64,000 bases of DNA, taken from assembly GCA_032191485.1 (NCBI GenBank), contig JAVDOI010000005.1:6584479-6648478 (forward strand), given 5' to 3'. Positions 22,203-35,825 of this stretch are shown one piece after another (position 1 is the stretch's first letter; each line of letters opens with the position of its first letter). This DNA comes from Leptoclinus maculatus (lineage: Eukaryota > Chordata > Actinopteri > Perciformes > Stichaeidae). The position numbers and the translations under genes are program-made. The notes below the pieces were generated by a model. That model worked only from the letters and a program-made list of their open reading frames with translations, had not been told where the DNA came from and ran no database searches.

Positions 22203-22656
22203 ACTATGTCCTACAAAAATACATAGATTTGGTAGACAGTTTGTTATTTGGCATCCGCTAGTATGTTATCTGTGCAGGGAATAGGACATAGAAGGCATAC
22301 ACTGGTACCAATGACAAAGAATCTAACAAGACAGAGCAACCGCTTTGGGTTAACTTAAGAACTTTAGTTAACTCAGCAGAGGATTTGGGAGGATCACAAA
22401 TGATTTGGGAAATGACAAGTCAAGAAATTGTTTTGAATAACTTCCTACAAACAATGAATCCAGCAATATATAGGCCAACTGTATACAGACTCATGGTAGG
22501 ATTACACTGGTTGATAATGTAGAGGCTTACCAATGCTGCTGTTGCAGTATTAGTGCAGTATTTTGTCAAATGCCTGATCCTTAACATACAAAGCATTGCT
22601 GATCTTTCTTTCACAATATCGTGTTACAGGCAACTGAACCAGCAAAAAACACTTAC

Positions 22657-22739
22657 AGTCAGAAGTGGGATTCGAACCCACGCCTCCAGTGGAGACTGCG
22701 ACCTGAACGCAGCGCCTTGGACCGCTCGGCCATCCTGAC
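22657..22739 (-). tRNA. tRNA-Leu-CAG: tRNA-Leu(CAG), unit 16
   Basis: Same as unit 1 by eye; anticodon 22703-22705. Confidence 0.95.
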
Positions 22740-23584
22740 TGAAAAAACCCTGAATTCAATGGAAATTATCATAAATATCATAATATAGAACATTAAAAAA
22801 CGTAATGAGATCGTAAATTATTTGTATACTATGCCATGATGTATCATGTCTCAATTTTTGCCGCAATGCAGCGTCTTCCTATGAGGCGCTGCGTACACCA
22901 TTCATGCAAGTGCACATTAGTCCTCTTAGATTACTTTGTAATATTAAGTCCATATTTCTACTGTTTACCTCGCAACCATAGGATTTGGATTTGACAAAAC
23001 ATAAAACAGTTGCTGCAATGATACGTTTCCAGAGTTGAAAAATCAGGTGTGTGAGTACTCTAAAATAGTTTTCTTTCTTTTGCCATCTAATGAGCCTTTA
23101 AGTGCATTAATCTGTTCCACCAACACAACGTCTTGAATCAGTATTCAATGGCATTGACCCCACCAACACAGCTCCTTGTGTTTTTTTAACACAAAAATGG
23201 TTGGACTCAGCCACCATCCGACGTCGGAAAGCTGTGGGTGGATGGGGTTTCCAAAGCTGGTCGACCGTCCAACAAGCACCTCTGATGGAGTATGCGGGTC
23301 CCTTGATGACCAACACTGTTGACTCTAACGGCAGGAATCTGAGTTGAAATCTCAGTCAAACTTCTTTTTTTATGGTGATTATAAGACAGAATTCAAAGTG
23401 TGCATCCATCATTTCTGTCGAAACCATTTCACTCTCTGTAAATAGTTCTTCATTCTTAGTTCACTCCTCTCTGGTCTCACTTGTACCTGAAGCAAGATGG
23501 CCACACCAGTCCATTGACTGTCATCCTACTTTTAGGGAGCTGTGGAAAGGTTGCATTGTTTGACCTTTAGTCTAGCTTAAAATC

Positions 23585-23656
23585 AGGTTCCACTGAGATT
23601 TGAACTCTGATCACTGGATTCAGAGTCCAGAGTGCTAACCATTACACCATGGAACC
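23585..23656 (-). tRNA. tRNA-Gln-CTG: tRNA-Gln(CTG), unit 17, T-stem mismatch
   Basis: U50A at 23608 (A-A mismatch), as in units 9 and 21. Anticodon 23621-23623. Confidence 0.92.
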
Positions 23657-24110
23657 ACTATGTCCTACAAAAATACATAGATTTGGTAGACAGTTTGTTA
23701 TTTGGCATCCGCTAGTATGTTATCTGTGCAGGGAATAGGACATAGAAGGCATACACTGGTACCAATGACAAAGAATCTAACAAGACACAGCAACCGCTTT
23801 GGGCTAACTTAAGAACTTTAGTAAACTCAGCAGAGGATTTGGGAGGATCACAAATTATTTGGGAAATGACAAGTCAAGAAATTGTTTTGAATAACTTCCT
23901 ACAAACAATGAATCCAGCAATATATAGGCCAACTGTATACAGACTCATGGTAGGATTACACTGGTTGATAATGTAGAGGCTTACCAATGCTGCTGTTGCA
24001 GTATTAGTGCAGTATTTTGTCAAATGCCTGATCCTTAACATACAAAGCATTGCTGATCTTTCTTTCACAATATCGTGTTACAGGCAACTGAACCAGCAAA
24101 AAACACTTAC

Positions 24111-24193
24111 AGTCAGAAGTGGGATTCGAACCCACGCCTCCAGTGGAGACTGCGACCTGAACGCAGCGCCTTGGACCGCTCGGCCATCCTGAC
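24111..24193 (-). tRNA. tRNA-Leu-CAG: tRNA-Leu(CAG), unit 17
   Basis: Same as unit 1 by eye; anticodon 24157-24159. Confidence 0.95.
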
Positions 24194-25038
24194 TGAAAAA
24201 ACCCTGAATTCAATGGAAATTATCATAAATATCATAATATAGAACATTAAAAAACGTAATGAGATCGTAAATTATTTGTATACTATGCCATGATGTATCA
24301 TGTCTCAATTTTTGCCGCAATGCAGCGTCTTCCTATGAGGCGCTGCGTACACCATTCATGCAAGTGCACATTAGTCCTCTTAGATTACTTTGTAATATTA
24401 AGTCCATATTTCTACTGTTTACCTCGCAACCATAGGATTTGGATTTGACAAAACATAAAACAGTTGCTGCAATGATACGTTTCCAGAGTTGAAAAATCAG
24501 GTGTGTGAGTACTCTTAAATAGTTTTCTTTCTTTTGCCATCTAATGAGCCTTTAAGTGCATTAATCTGTTCCACCATCACGACTTCTTGAATTAGTATTC
24601 AATGGCGTTGACCCCACCAACACAGCTCCTTGTGTTTTTTTAACACAAAAATGGTTGGACTCAGCCACCATCCGACGTCGGAAAGCTGTGGGTGGATGGG
24701 GTTTCCAAAGCTGGTCGACCGTCCAACAAGCACCTCTGATGGAGTATGCGGGTCCCTTGATGACCAACACTGTTGACTCTAACGGCAGGAATCTGAGTTG
24801 AAATCTCAGTCAAACTTCTTTTTTTATGGTGATTATAAGACAGAATTCAAAGTGTGCATCCATCATTTCTGTCGAAACCATTTCACTCTCTGTAAATAGT
24901 TCTTCATTCTTAGTTCACTCCTCTCTGGTCTCACTTGTACCTGAAGCAAGATGGCCACACCAGTCCATTGACTGTCATCCTACTTTTAGGGAGCTGTGGA
25001 AATGTTGCATTGTTTGACCTTTAGTCTAGCTTAAAATC

Positions 25039-25110
25039 AGGTTCCACTGAGATTTGAACTCAGATCACTGGATTCAGAGTCCAGAGTGCTAACCATTACA
25101 CCATGGAACC
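25039..25110 (-). tRNA. tRNA-Gln-CTG: tRNA-Gln(CTG), unit 18
   Basis: Body as unit 1. The spacer 36 bp beyond its 3' end carries the T marker (25003) of the C56A class, but the gene itself has a normal C56: a recombinant junction. Anticodon 25075-25077. Confidence 0.96.
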
Positions 25111-25564
25111 ACTATGTCCTACAAAAATACATAGATTTGGTAGACAGTTTGTTATTTGGCATCCGCTAGTATGTTATCTGTGCAGGGAATAGGACATAGA
25201 AGGCATACACTGGTACCAATGACAAAGAATCTAACAAGACACAGCAACCGCTTTGGGCTAACTTAAGAACTTTAGTAAACTCAGCAGAGGATTTGGGAGG
25301 ATCACAAATTATTTGGGAAATGACAAGTCAAGAAATTGTTTTGAATAACTTCCTACAAACAATGAATCCAGCAATATATAGGCCAACTGTATACAGACTC
25401 ATGGTAGGATTACACTGGTTGATAATGTAGAGGCTTACCAATGCTGCTGTTGCAGTATTAGTGCAGTATTTTGTCAAATGCCTGATCCTTAACATACAAA
25501 GCATTGCTGATCTTTCTTTCACAATATCGTGTTACAGGCAACTGAACCAGCAAAAAACACTTAC

Positions 25565-25647
25565 AGTCAGAAGTGGGATTCGAACCCACGCCTCCAGTGG
25601 AGACTGCGACCTGAACGCAGCGCCTTGGACCGCTCGGCCATCCTGAC
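25565..25647 (-). tRNA. tRNA-Leu-CAG: tRNA-Leu(CAG), unit 18
   Basis: Same as unit 1 by eye; anticodon 25611-25613. Confidence 0.95.
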
Positions 25648-26492
25648 TGAAAAAACCCTGAATTCAATGGAAATTATCATAAATATCATAATATAGAACA
25701 TTAAAAAACGTAATGAGATCGTAAATTATTTGTATACTATGCCATGATGTATCATGTCTCAATTTTTGCCGCAATGCAGCGTCTTCCTATGAGGCGCTGC
25801 GTACACCATTCATGCAAGTGCACATTAGTCCTCTTAGATTACTTTGTAATATTAAGTCCATATTTCTACTGTTTACCTCGCAACCATAGGATTTGGATTT
25901 GACAAAACATAAAACAGTTGCTGCAATGATACGTTTCCAGAGTTGAAAAATCAGGTGTGTGAGTACTCTTAAATAGTTTTCTTTCTTTTGCCATCTAATG
26001 AGCCTTTAAGTGCATTAATCTGTTCCACCATCACGACTTCTTGAATTAGTATTCAATGGCGTTGACCCCACCAACACAGCTCCTTGTGTTTTTTTAACAC
26101 AAAAATGGTTGGACTCAGCCACCATCCGACGTCGGAAAGCTGTGGGTGGATGGGGTTTCCAAAGCTGGTCGACCGTCCAACAAGCACCTCTGATGGAGTA
26201 TGCGGGTCCCTTGATGACCAACACTGTTGACTCTAACGGCAGGAATCTGAGTTGAAATCTCAGTCAAACTTCTTTTTTTATGGTGATTATAAGACAGAAT
26301 TCAAAGTGTGCATCCATCATTTCTGTCGAAACCATTTCACTCTCTGTAAATAGTTCTTCATTCTTAGTTCACTCCTCTCTGGTCTCACTTGTACCTGAAG
26401 CAAGATGGCCACACCAGTCCATTGACTGTCATCCTACTTTTAGGGAGCTGTGGAAAGGTTGCATTGTTTGACCTTTAGTCTAGCTTAAAATC

Positions 26493-26564
26493 AGGTTCCA
26501 CTGAGATTTGAACTCAAAACACTGGATTCAGAGTCCAGAGTGCTAACCATTACACCATGGAATC
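26493..26564 (-). tRNA. tRNA-Gln-CTG: tRNA-Gln(CTG), unit 19, three changes
   Basis: G2 to A (26563) leaves an A-C mismatch in the acceptor stem; C49 to T gives a U-G wobble in the T-stem; the variable loop reads TGTT. The first acceptor pairs are recognition sites for GlnRS, so charging may suffer. Shared exactly with unit 20. Anticodon 26529-26531. Confidence 0.9.
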
Positions 26565-27018
26565 ACTATGTCCTACAAAAATACATAGATTTGGTAGACA
26601 GTTTGTTATTTGGCATCCGCTAGTATGTTATCTGTGCAGGGAATAGGACATAGAAGGCATACACTGGTACCAATGACAAAGAATCTAACAAGACACAGCA
26701 ACCGCTTTGGGCTAACTTAAGAACTTTAGTAAACTCAGCAGAGGATTTGGGAGGATCACAAATTATTTGGGAAATGACAAGTCAAGAAATTGTTTTGAAT
26801 AACTTCCTACAAACAATGAATCCAGCAATATATAGGCCAACTGTATACAGACTCATGGTAGGATTACACTGGTTGATAATGTAGAGGCTTACCAATGCTG
26901 CTGTTGCAGTATTAGTGCAGTATTTTGTCAAATGCCTGATCCTTAACATACAAAGCATTGCTGATCTTTCTTTCACAATATCGTGTTACAGGCAACTGAA
27001 CCAGCAAAAAACACTTAC

Positions 27019-27101
27019 AGTCAGAAGTGGGATTCGAACCCACGCCTCCAGTGGAGACTGCGACCTGAACGCAGCGCCTTGGACCGCTCGGCCATCCTGA
27101 C
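27019..27101 (-). tRNA. tRNA-Leu-CAG: tRNA-Leu(CAG), unit 19
   Basis: Same as unit 1 by eye; anticodon 27065-27067. Confidence 0.95.
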
Positions 27102-27946
27102 TGAAAAAACCCTGAATTCAATGGAAATTATCATAAATATCATAATATAGAACATTAAAAAACGTAATGAGATCGTAAATTATTTGTATACTATGCCATG
27201 ATGTATCATGTCTCAATTTTTGCCGCAATGCAGCGTCTTCCTATGAGGCGCTGCGTACACCATTCATGCAAGTGCACATTAGTCCTCTTAGATTACTTTG
27301 TAATATTAAGTCCATATTTCTACTGTTTACCTCGCAACCATAGGATTTGGATTTGACAAAACATAAAACAGTTGCTGCAATGATACGTTTCCAGAGTTGA
27401 AAAATCAGGTGTGTGAGTACTCTTAAATAGTTTTCTTTCTTTTGCCATCTAATGAGCCTTTAAGTGCATTAATCTGTTCCACCATCACGACTTCTTGAAT
27501 TAGTATTCAATGGCGTTGACCCCACCAACACAGCTCCTTGTGTTTTTTTAACACAAAAATGGTTGGACTCAGCCACCATCCGACGTCGGAAAGCTGTGGG
27601 TGGATGGGGTTTCCAAAGCTGGTCGACCGTCCAACAAGCACCTCTGATGGAGTATGCGGGTCCCTTGATGACCAACACTGTTGACTCTAACGGCAGGAAT
27701 CTGAGTTGAAATCTCAGTCAAACTTCTTTTTTTATGGTGATTATAAGACAGAATTCAAAGTGTGCATCCATCATTTCTGTCGAAACCATTTCACTCTCTG
27801 TAAATAGTTCTTCATTCTTAGTTCACTCCTCTCTGGTCTCACTTGTACCTGAAGCAAGATGGCCACACCAGTCCATTGACTGTCATCCTACTTTTAGGGA
27901 GCTGTGGAAAGGTTGCATTGTTTGACCTTTAGTCTAGCTTAAAATC

Positions 27947-28018
27947 AGGTTCCACTGAGATTTGAACTCAAAACACTGGATTCAGAGTCCAGAGTGCTAA
28001 CCATTACACCATGGAATC
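27947..28018 (-). tRNA. tRNA-Gln-CTG: tRNA-Gln(CTG), unit 20, three changes
   Basis: Carries the same three changes as unit 19 (acceptor change at 28017), so units 19 and 20 are a recent single-unit duplication. Anticodon 27983-27985. Confidence 0.9.
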
Positions 28019-28472
28019 ACTATGTCCTACAAAAATACATAGATTTGGTAGACAGTTTGTTATTTGGCATCCGCTAGTATGTTATCTGTGCAGGGAATAG
28101 GACATAGAAGGCATACACTGGTACCAATGACAAAGAATCTAACAAGACACAGCAACCGCTTTGGGCTAACTTAAGAACTTTAGTAAACTCAGCAGAGGAT
28201 TTGGGAGGATCACAAATTATTTGGGAAATGACAAGTCAAGAAATTGTTTTGAATAACTTCCTACAAACAATGAATCCAGCAATATATAGGCCAACTGTAT
28301 ACAGACTCATGGTAGGATTACACTGGTTGATAATGTAGAGGCTTACCAATGCTGCTGTTGCAGTATTAGTGCAGTATTTTGTCAAATGCCTGATCCTTAA
28401 CATACAAAGCATTGCTGATCTTTCTTTCACAATATCGTGTTACAGGCAACTGAACCAGCAAAAAACACTTAC

Positions 28473-28555
28473 AGTCAGAAGTGGGATTCGAACCCACGCC
28501 TCCAGTGGAGACTGCGACCTGAACGCAGCGCCTTGGACCGCTCGGCCATCCTGAC
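28473..28555 (-). tRNA. tRNA-Leu-CAG: tRNA-Leu(CAG), unit 20
   Basis: Same as unit 1 by eye; anticodon 28519-28521. Confidence 0.95.
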
Positions 28556-29400
28556 TGAAAAAACCCTGAATTCAATGGAAATTATCATAAATATCATAAT
28601 ATAGAACATTAAAAAACGTAATGAGATCGTAAATTATTTGTATACTATGCCATGATGTATCATGTCTCAATTTTTGCCGCAATGCAGCGTCTTCCTATGA
28701 GGCGCTGCGTACACCATTCATGCAAGTGCACATTAGTCCTCTTAGATTACTTTGTAATATTAAGTCCATATTTCTACTGTTTACCTCGCAACCATAGGAT
28801 TTGGATTTGACAAAACATAAAACAGTTGCTGCAATGATACGTTTCCAGAGTTGAAAAATCAGGTGTGTGAGTACTCTTAAATAGTTTTCTTTCTTTTGCC
28901 ATCTAATGAGCCTTTAAGTGCATTAATCTGTTCCACCATCACGACTTCTTGAATTAGTATTCAATGGCGTTGACCCCACCAACACAGCTCCTTGTGTTTT
29001 TTTAACACAAAAATGGTTGGACTCAGCCACCATCCGACGTCGGAAAGCTGTGGGTGGATGGGGTTTCCAAAGCTGGTCGACCGTCCAACAAGCACCTCTG
29101 ATGGAGTATGCGGGTCCCTTGATGACCAACACTGTTGACTCTAACGGCAGGAATCTGAGTTGAAATCTCAGTCAAACTTCTTTTTTTATGGTGATTATAA
29201 GACAGAATTCAAAGTGTGCATCCATCATTTCTGTCGAAACCATTTCACTCTCTGTAAATAGTTCTTCATTCTTAGTTCACTCCTCTCTGGTCTCACTTGT
29301 ACCTGAAGCAAGATGGCCACACCAGTCCATTGACTGTCATCCTACTTTTAGGGAGCTGTGGAAAGGTTGCATTGTTTGACCTTTAGTCTAGCTTAAAATC

Positions 29401-29472
29401 AGGTTCCACTGAGATTTGAACTCTGATCACTGGATTCAGAGTCCAGAGTGCTAACCATTACACCATGGAACC
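29401..29472 (-). tRNA. tRNA-Gln-CTG: tRNA-Gln(CTG), unit 21, T-stem mismatch
   Basis: U50A at 29424, as in units 9 and 17. Anticodon 29437-29439. Confidence 0.92.
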
Positions 29473-29926
29473 ACTATGTCCTACAAAAATACATAGATTT
29501 GGTAGACAGTTTGTTATTTGGCATCCGCTAGTATGTTATCTGTGCAGGGAATAGGACATAGAAGGCATACACTGGTACCAATGACAAAGAATCTAACAAG
29601 ACACAGCAACCGCTTTGGGCTAACTTAAGAACTTTAGTAAACTCAGCAGAGGATTTGGGAGGATCACAAATTATTTGGGAAATGACAAGTCAAGAAATTG
29701 TTTTGAATAACTTCCTACAAACAATGAATCCAGCAATATATAGGCCAACTGTATACAGACTCATGGTAGGATTACACTGGTTGATAATGTAGAGGCTTAC
29801 CAATGCTGCTGTTGCAGTATTAGTGCAGTATTTTGTCAAATGCCTGATCCTTAACATACAAAGCATTGCTGATCTTTCTTTCACAATATCGTGTTACAGG
29901 CAACTGAACCAGCAAAAAACACTTAC

Positions 29927-30009
29927 AGTCAGAAGTGGGATTCGAACCCACGCCTCCAGTGGAGACTGCGACCTGAACGCAGCGCCTTGGACCGCTCGGC
30001 CATCCTGAC
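29927..30009 (-). tRNA. tRNA-Leu-CAG: tRNA-Leu(CAG), unit 21
   Basis: Same as unit 1 by eye; anticodon 29973-29975. Confidence 0.95.
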
Positions 30010-30854
30010 TGAAAAAACCCTGAATTCAATGGAAATTATCATGAATATCATAATATAGAACATTAAAAAACGTAATGAGATCGTAAATTATTTGTATACT
30101 ATGCCATGATGTATCATGTCTCAATTTTTGCCGCAATGCAGCGTCTTCCTATGAGGCGCTGCGTACACCATTCATGCAAGTGCACATTAGTCCTCTTAGA
30201 TTACTTTGTAATATTAAGTCCATATTTCTACTGTTTACCTCGCAACCATAGGATTTGGATTTGACAAAACATAAAACAGTTGCTGCAATGATACGTTTCC
30301 AGAGTTGAAAAATCAGGTGTGTGAGTACTCTAAAATAGTTTTCTTTCTTTTGCCATCTAATGAGCCTTTAAGTGCATTAATCTGTTCCACCAACACAACG
30401 TCTTGAATCAGTATTCAATGGCGTTGACCCCACCAACACAGCTCCTTGTGTTTTTTTAACACAAAAATGGTTGGACTCAGCCACCATCCGACGTCGGAAA
30501 GCTGTGGGTGGATGGGGTTTCCAAAGCTGGTCGACCGTCCAACAAGCACCTCTGATGGAGTATGCGGGTCCCTTGATGACCAACACTGTTGACTCTAACG
30601 GCAGGAATCTGAGTTGAAATCTCAGTCAAACTTCTTTTTTTATGGTGATTATAAGACAGAATTCAAAGTGTGCATCCATCATTTCTGTCGAAACCATTTC
30701 ACTCTCTGTAAATAGTTCTTCATTCTTAGTTCACTCCTCTCTGGTCTCACTTGTACCTGAAGCAAGATGGCCACACCAGTCCATTGACTGTCATCCTACT
30801 TTTAGGGAGCTGTGGAAAGGTTGCATTGTTTGACCTTTAGTCTAGCTTAAAATC

Positions 30855-30926
30855 AGGTTCCACTGAGATTTGAACTCAGATCACTGGATTCAGAGTCCAG
30901 AGTGCTAACCATTACACCATGGAACC
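30855..30926 (-). tRNA. tRNA-Gln-CTG: tRNA-Gln(CTG), unit 22
   Basis: Same as unit 1 by eye; anticodon 30891-30893. Confidence 0.96.
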
Positions 30927-31380
30927 ACTATGTCCTACAAAAATACATAGATTTGGTAGATAGTTTGTTATTTGGCATCCGCTAGTATGTTATCTGTGCA
31001 GGGAATAGGACATAGAAGGCATACACTGGTACCAATGACAAAGAATCTAACAAGACACAGCAACCGCTTTGGGTTAACTTAAGAACTTTAGTTAACTCAG
31101 CAGAGGATTTGGGAGGATCACAAATGATTTGGGAAATGACAAGTCAAGAAATTGTTTTGAATAACTTCCTACAAACAATGAATCCAGCAATATATAGGCC
31201 AACTGTATACAGACTCATGGTAGGATTACACTGGTTGATAATGTAGAGGCTTACCAATGCTGCTGTTGCAGTATTAGTGCAGTATTTTGTCAAATGCCTG
31301 ATCCTTAACATACAAAGCATTGCTGATCTTTCTTTCACAATATCGTGTTACAGGCAACTGAACCAGCAAAAAACACTTAC

Positions 31381-31463
31381 AGTCAGAAGTGGGATTCGAA
31401 CCCACGCCTCCAGTGGAGACTGCGACCTGAACGCAGCGCCTTGGACCGCTCGGCCATCCTGAC
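31381..31463 (-). tRNA. tRNA-Leu-CAG: tRNA-Leu(CAG), unit 22
   Basis: Same as unit 1 by eye; anticodon 31427-31429. Confidence 0.95.
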
Positions 31464-32308
31464 TGAAAAAACCCTGAATTCAATGGAAATTATCATAAAT
31501 ATCATAATATAGAACATTAAAAAACGTAATGAGATCGTAAATTATTTGTATACTATGCCATGATGTATCATGTCTCAATTTTTGCCGCAATGCAGCGTCT
31601 TCCTATGAGGCGCTGCGTACACCATTCATGCAAGTGCACATTAGTCCTCTTAGATTACTTTGTAATATTAAGTCCATATTTCTACTGTTTACCTCGCAAC
31701 CATAGGATTTGGATTTGACAAAACATAAAACAGTTGCTGCAATGATACGTTTCCAGAGTTGAAAAATCAGGTGTGTGAGTACTCTAAAATAGTTTTCTTT
31801 CTTTTGCCATCTAATGAGCCTTTAAGTGCATTAATCTGTTCCACCAACACAACGTCTTGAATCAGTATTCAATGGCGTTGACCCCACCAACACAGCTCCT
31901 TGTGTTTTTTTAACACAAAAATGGTTGGACTCAGCCACCATCCGACGTCGGAAAGCTGTGGGTGGATGGGGTTTCCAAAGCTGGTCGACCGTCCAACAAG
32001 CACCTCTGATGGAGTATGCGGGTCCCTTGATGACCAACACTGTTGACTCTAACGGCAGGAATCTGAGTTGAAATCTCAGTCAAACTTCTTTTTTTATGGT
32101 GATTATAAGACAGAATTCAAAGTGTGCATCCATCATTTCTGTCGAAACCATTTCACTCTCTGTAAATAGTTCTTCATTCTTAGTTCACTCCTCTCTGGTC
32201 TCACTTGTACCTGAAGCAAGATGGCCACACCAGTCCATTGACTGTCATCCTACTTTTAGGGAGCTGTGGAAATGTTGCATTGTTTGACCTTTAGTCTAGC
32301 TTAAAATC

Positions 32309-32380
32309 AGGTTCCACTGAGATTTTAACTCAGATCACTGGATTCAGAGTCCAGAGTGCTAACCATTACACCATGGAACC
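32309..32380 (-). tRNA. tRNA-Gln-CTG: tRNA-Gln(CTG), unit 23, C56A
   Basis: C56A at 32326. Anticodon 32345-32347. Confidence 0.9.
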
Positions 32381-32834
32381 ACTATGTCCTACAAAAATAC
32401 ATAGATTTGGTAGACAGTTTGTTATTTGGCATCCGCTAGTATGTTATCTGTGCAGGGAATAGGACATAGAAGGCATACACTGTTACCAATGACAAAGAAT
32501 CTAACAAGACACAGCAACCGCTTTGGGCTAACTTAAGAACTTTAGTAAACTCAGCAGAGGATTTGGGAGGATCACAAATGATTTGGGAAATGACAAGTCA
32601 AGAAACTGTTTTGAATAACTTCCTACAAACAATGAATCCAGCAATATATAGGCCAACTGTATACAGACTCATGGTAGGATTACACTGGTTGATAATGTAG
32701 AGGCTTACCAATGCTGCTGTTGCAGTATTAGTGCAGTATTTTGTCAAATGCCTGATCCTTAACATACAAAGCATCGCTGACCTTTCTTTCACAATATCGT
32801 GTTACAGGCAACTGAACCAGCAAAAAACACTTAC

Positions 32835-32917
32835 AGTCAGAAGTGGGATTCGAACCCACGCCTCCAGTGGAGACTGCGACCTGGACGCAGCGCCTTGGAC
32901 CGCTCGGCCATCCTGAC
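32835..32917 (-). tRNA. tRNA-Leu-CAG: tRNA-Leu(CAG), unit 23, U33C
   Basis: U33C at 32884, beside anticodon 32881-32883. Confidence 0.92.
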
Positions 32918-33762
32918 TGAAAAAACCCTGAATTCAATGGAAATTATCATAAATATCATAATATAGAACATTAAAAAACGTAATGAGATCGTAAATTATT
33001 TGTATACTATGCCATGATGTATCATGTCTCAATTTTTGCCGCAATGCAGCGTCTTCCTATGAGGCGCTGCGTACACCATTCATGCAAGTGCACATTAGTC
33101 CTCTTAGATTACTTTGTAATATTAAGTCCATATTTCTACTGTTTACCTCGCAACCATAGGATTTGGATTTGACAAAACATAAAACAGTTGCTGCAATGAT
33201 ACGTTTCCAGAGTTGAAAAATCAGGTGTGTGAGTACTCTAAAATAGTTTTCTTTCTTTTGCCATCTAATGAGCCTTTAAGTGCATTAATCTGTTCCACCA
33301 ACACAACGTCTTGAATCAGTATTCAATGGCATTGACCCCACCAACACAGCTCCTTGTGTTTTTTTAACACAAAAATGGTTGGACTCAGCCACCATCCGAC
33401 GTCGGAAAGCTGTGGGTGGATGGGGTTTCCAAAGCTGGTCGACCGTCCAACAAGCACCTCTGATGGAGTATGCGGGTCCCTTGATGACCAACACTGTTGA
33501 CTCTAACGGCAGGAATCTGAGTTGAAATCTCAGTCAAACTTCTTTTTTTATGGTGATTATAAGACAGAATTCAAAGTGTGCATCCATCATTTCTGTCGAA
33601 ACCATTTCACTCTCTGTAAATAGTTCTTCATTCTTAGTTCACTCCTCTCTGGTCTCACTTGTACCTGAAGCAAGATGGCCACACCAGTCCATTGACTGTC
33701 ATCCTACTTTTAGGGAGCTGTGGAAATGTTGCATTGTTTGACCTTTAGTCTAGCTTAAAATC

Positions 33763-33834
33763 AGGTTCCACTGAGATTTTAACTCAGATCACTGGATTCA
33801 GAGTCCAGAGTGCTAACCATTACACCATGGAACC
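33763..33834 (-). tRNA. tRNA-Gln-CTG: tRNA-Gln(CTG), unit 24, C56A
   Basis: C56A at 33780. Anticodon 33799-33801. Confidence 0.9.
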
Positions 33835-34288
33835 ACTATGTCCTACAAAAATACATAGATTTGGTAGACAGTTTGTTATTTGGCATCCGCTAGTATGTTA
33901 TCTGTGCAGGGAATAGGACATAGAAGGCATACACTGTTACCAATGACAAAGAATCTAACAAGACACAGCAACCGCTTTGGGCTAACTTAAGAACTTTAGT
34001 AAACTCAGCAGAGGATTTGGGAGGATCACAAATGATTTGGGAAATGACAAGTCAAGAAACTGTTTTGAATAACTTCCTACAAACAATGAATCCAGCAATA
34101 TATAGGCCAACTGTATACAGACTCATGGTAGGATTACACTGGTTGATAATGTAGAGGCTTACCAATGCTGCTGTTGCAGTATTAGTGCAGTATTTTGTCA
34201 AATGCCTGATCCTTAACATACAAAGCATCGCTGACATTTCTTTCACAATATCGTGTTACAGGCAACTGAACCAGCAAAAAACACTTAC

Positions 34289-34371
34289 AGTCAGAAGTGG
34301 GATTCGAACCCACGCCTCCAGTGGAGACTGCGACCTGGACGCAGCGCCTTGGACCGCTCGGCCATCCTGAC
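34289..34371 (-). tRNA. tRNA-Leu-CAG: tRNA-Leu(CAG), unit 24, U33C
   Basis: U33C at 34338, beside anticodon 34335-34337. Confidence 0.92.
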
Positions 34372-35216
34372 TGAAAAAACCCTGAATTCAATGGAAATTA
34401 TCATAAATATCATAATATAGAACATTAAAAAACGTAATGAGATCGTAAATTATTTGTATACTATGCCATGATGTATCATGTCTCAATTTTTGCCGCAATG
34501 CAGCGTCTTCCTATGAGGCGCTGCGTACACCATTCATGCAAGTGCACATTAGTCCTCTTAGATTACTTTGTAATATTAAGTCCATATTTCTACTGTTTAC
34601 CTCGCAACCATAGGATTTGGATTTGACAAAACATAAAACAGTTGCTGCAATGATACGTTTCCAGAGTTGAAAAATCAGGTGTGTGAGTACTCTAAAATAG
34701 TTTTCTTTCTTTTGCCATCTAATGAGCCTTTAAGTGCATTAATCTGTTCCACCAACACAACGTCTTGAATCAGTATTCAATGGCGTTGACCCCACCAACA
34801 CAGCTCCTTGTGTTTTTTTAACACAAAAATGGTTGGACTCAGCCACCATCCGACGTCGGAAAGCTGTGGGTGGATGGGGTTTCCAAAGCTGGTCGACCGT
34901 CCAACAAGCACCTCTGATGGAGTATGCGGGTCCCTTGATGACCAACACTGTTGACTCTAACGGCAGGAATCTGAGTTGAAATCTCAGTCAAACTTCTTTT
35001 TTTATGGTGATTATAAGACAGAATTCAAAGTGTGCATCCATCATTTCTGTCGAAACCATTTCACTCTCTGTAAATAGTTCTTCATTCTTAGTTCACTCCT
35101 CTCTGGTCTCACTTGTACCTGAAGCAAGATGGCCACACCAGTCCATTGACTGTCATCCTACTTTTAGGGAGCTGTGGAAAGGTTGCATTGTTTGACCTTT
35201 AGTCTAGCTTAAAATC

Positions 35217-35288
35217 AGGTTCCACTGAGATTTGAACTCAGATCACTGGATTCAGAGTCCAGAGTGCTAACCATTACACCATGGAACC
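35217..35288 (-). tRNA. tRNA-Gln-CTG: tRNA-Gln(CTG), unit 25
   Basis: Same as unit 1 by eye; anticodon 35253-35255. Confidence 0.96.
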
Positions 35289-35742
35289 ACTATGTCCTAC
35301 AAAAATACATAGATTTGGTAGACAGTTTGTTATTTGGCATCCGCTAGTATGTTATCTGTGCAGGGAATAGGACATAGAAGGCATACACTGGTACCAATGA
35401 CAAAGAATCTAACAAGACACAGCAACCGCTTTGGGTTAACTTAAGAACTTTAGTTAACTCAGCAGAGGATTTGGGAGGATCACAAATGATTTGGGAAATG
35501 ACAAGTCAAGAAATTGTTTTGAATAACTTCCTACAAACAATGAATCCAGCAATATATAGGCCAACTGTATACAGACTCATGGTAGGATTACACTGGTTGA
35601 TAATGTAGAGGCTTACCAATGCTGCTGTTGCAGTATTAGTGCAGTATTTTGTCAAATGCCTGATCCTTAACATACAAAGCATTGCTGATCTTTCTTTCAC
35701 AATATCGTGTTACAGGCAACTGAACCAGCAAAAAACACTTAC

Positions 35743-35825
35743 AGTCAGAAGTGGGATTCGAACCCACGCCTCCAGTGGAGACTGCGACCTGAACGCAGCG
35801 CCTTGGACCGCTCGGCCATCCTGAC
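35743..35825 (-). tRNA. tRNA-Leu-CAG: tRNA-Leu(CAG), unit 25
   Basis: Same as unit 1 by eye; anticodon 35789-35791. Confidence 0.95.
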
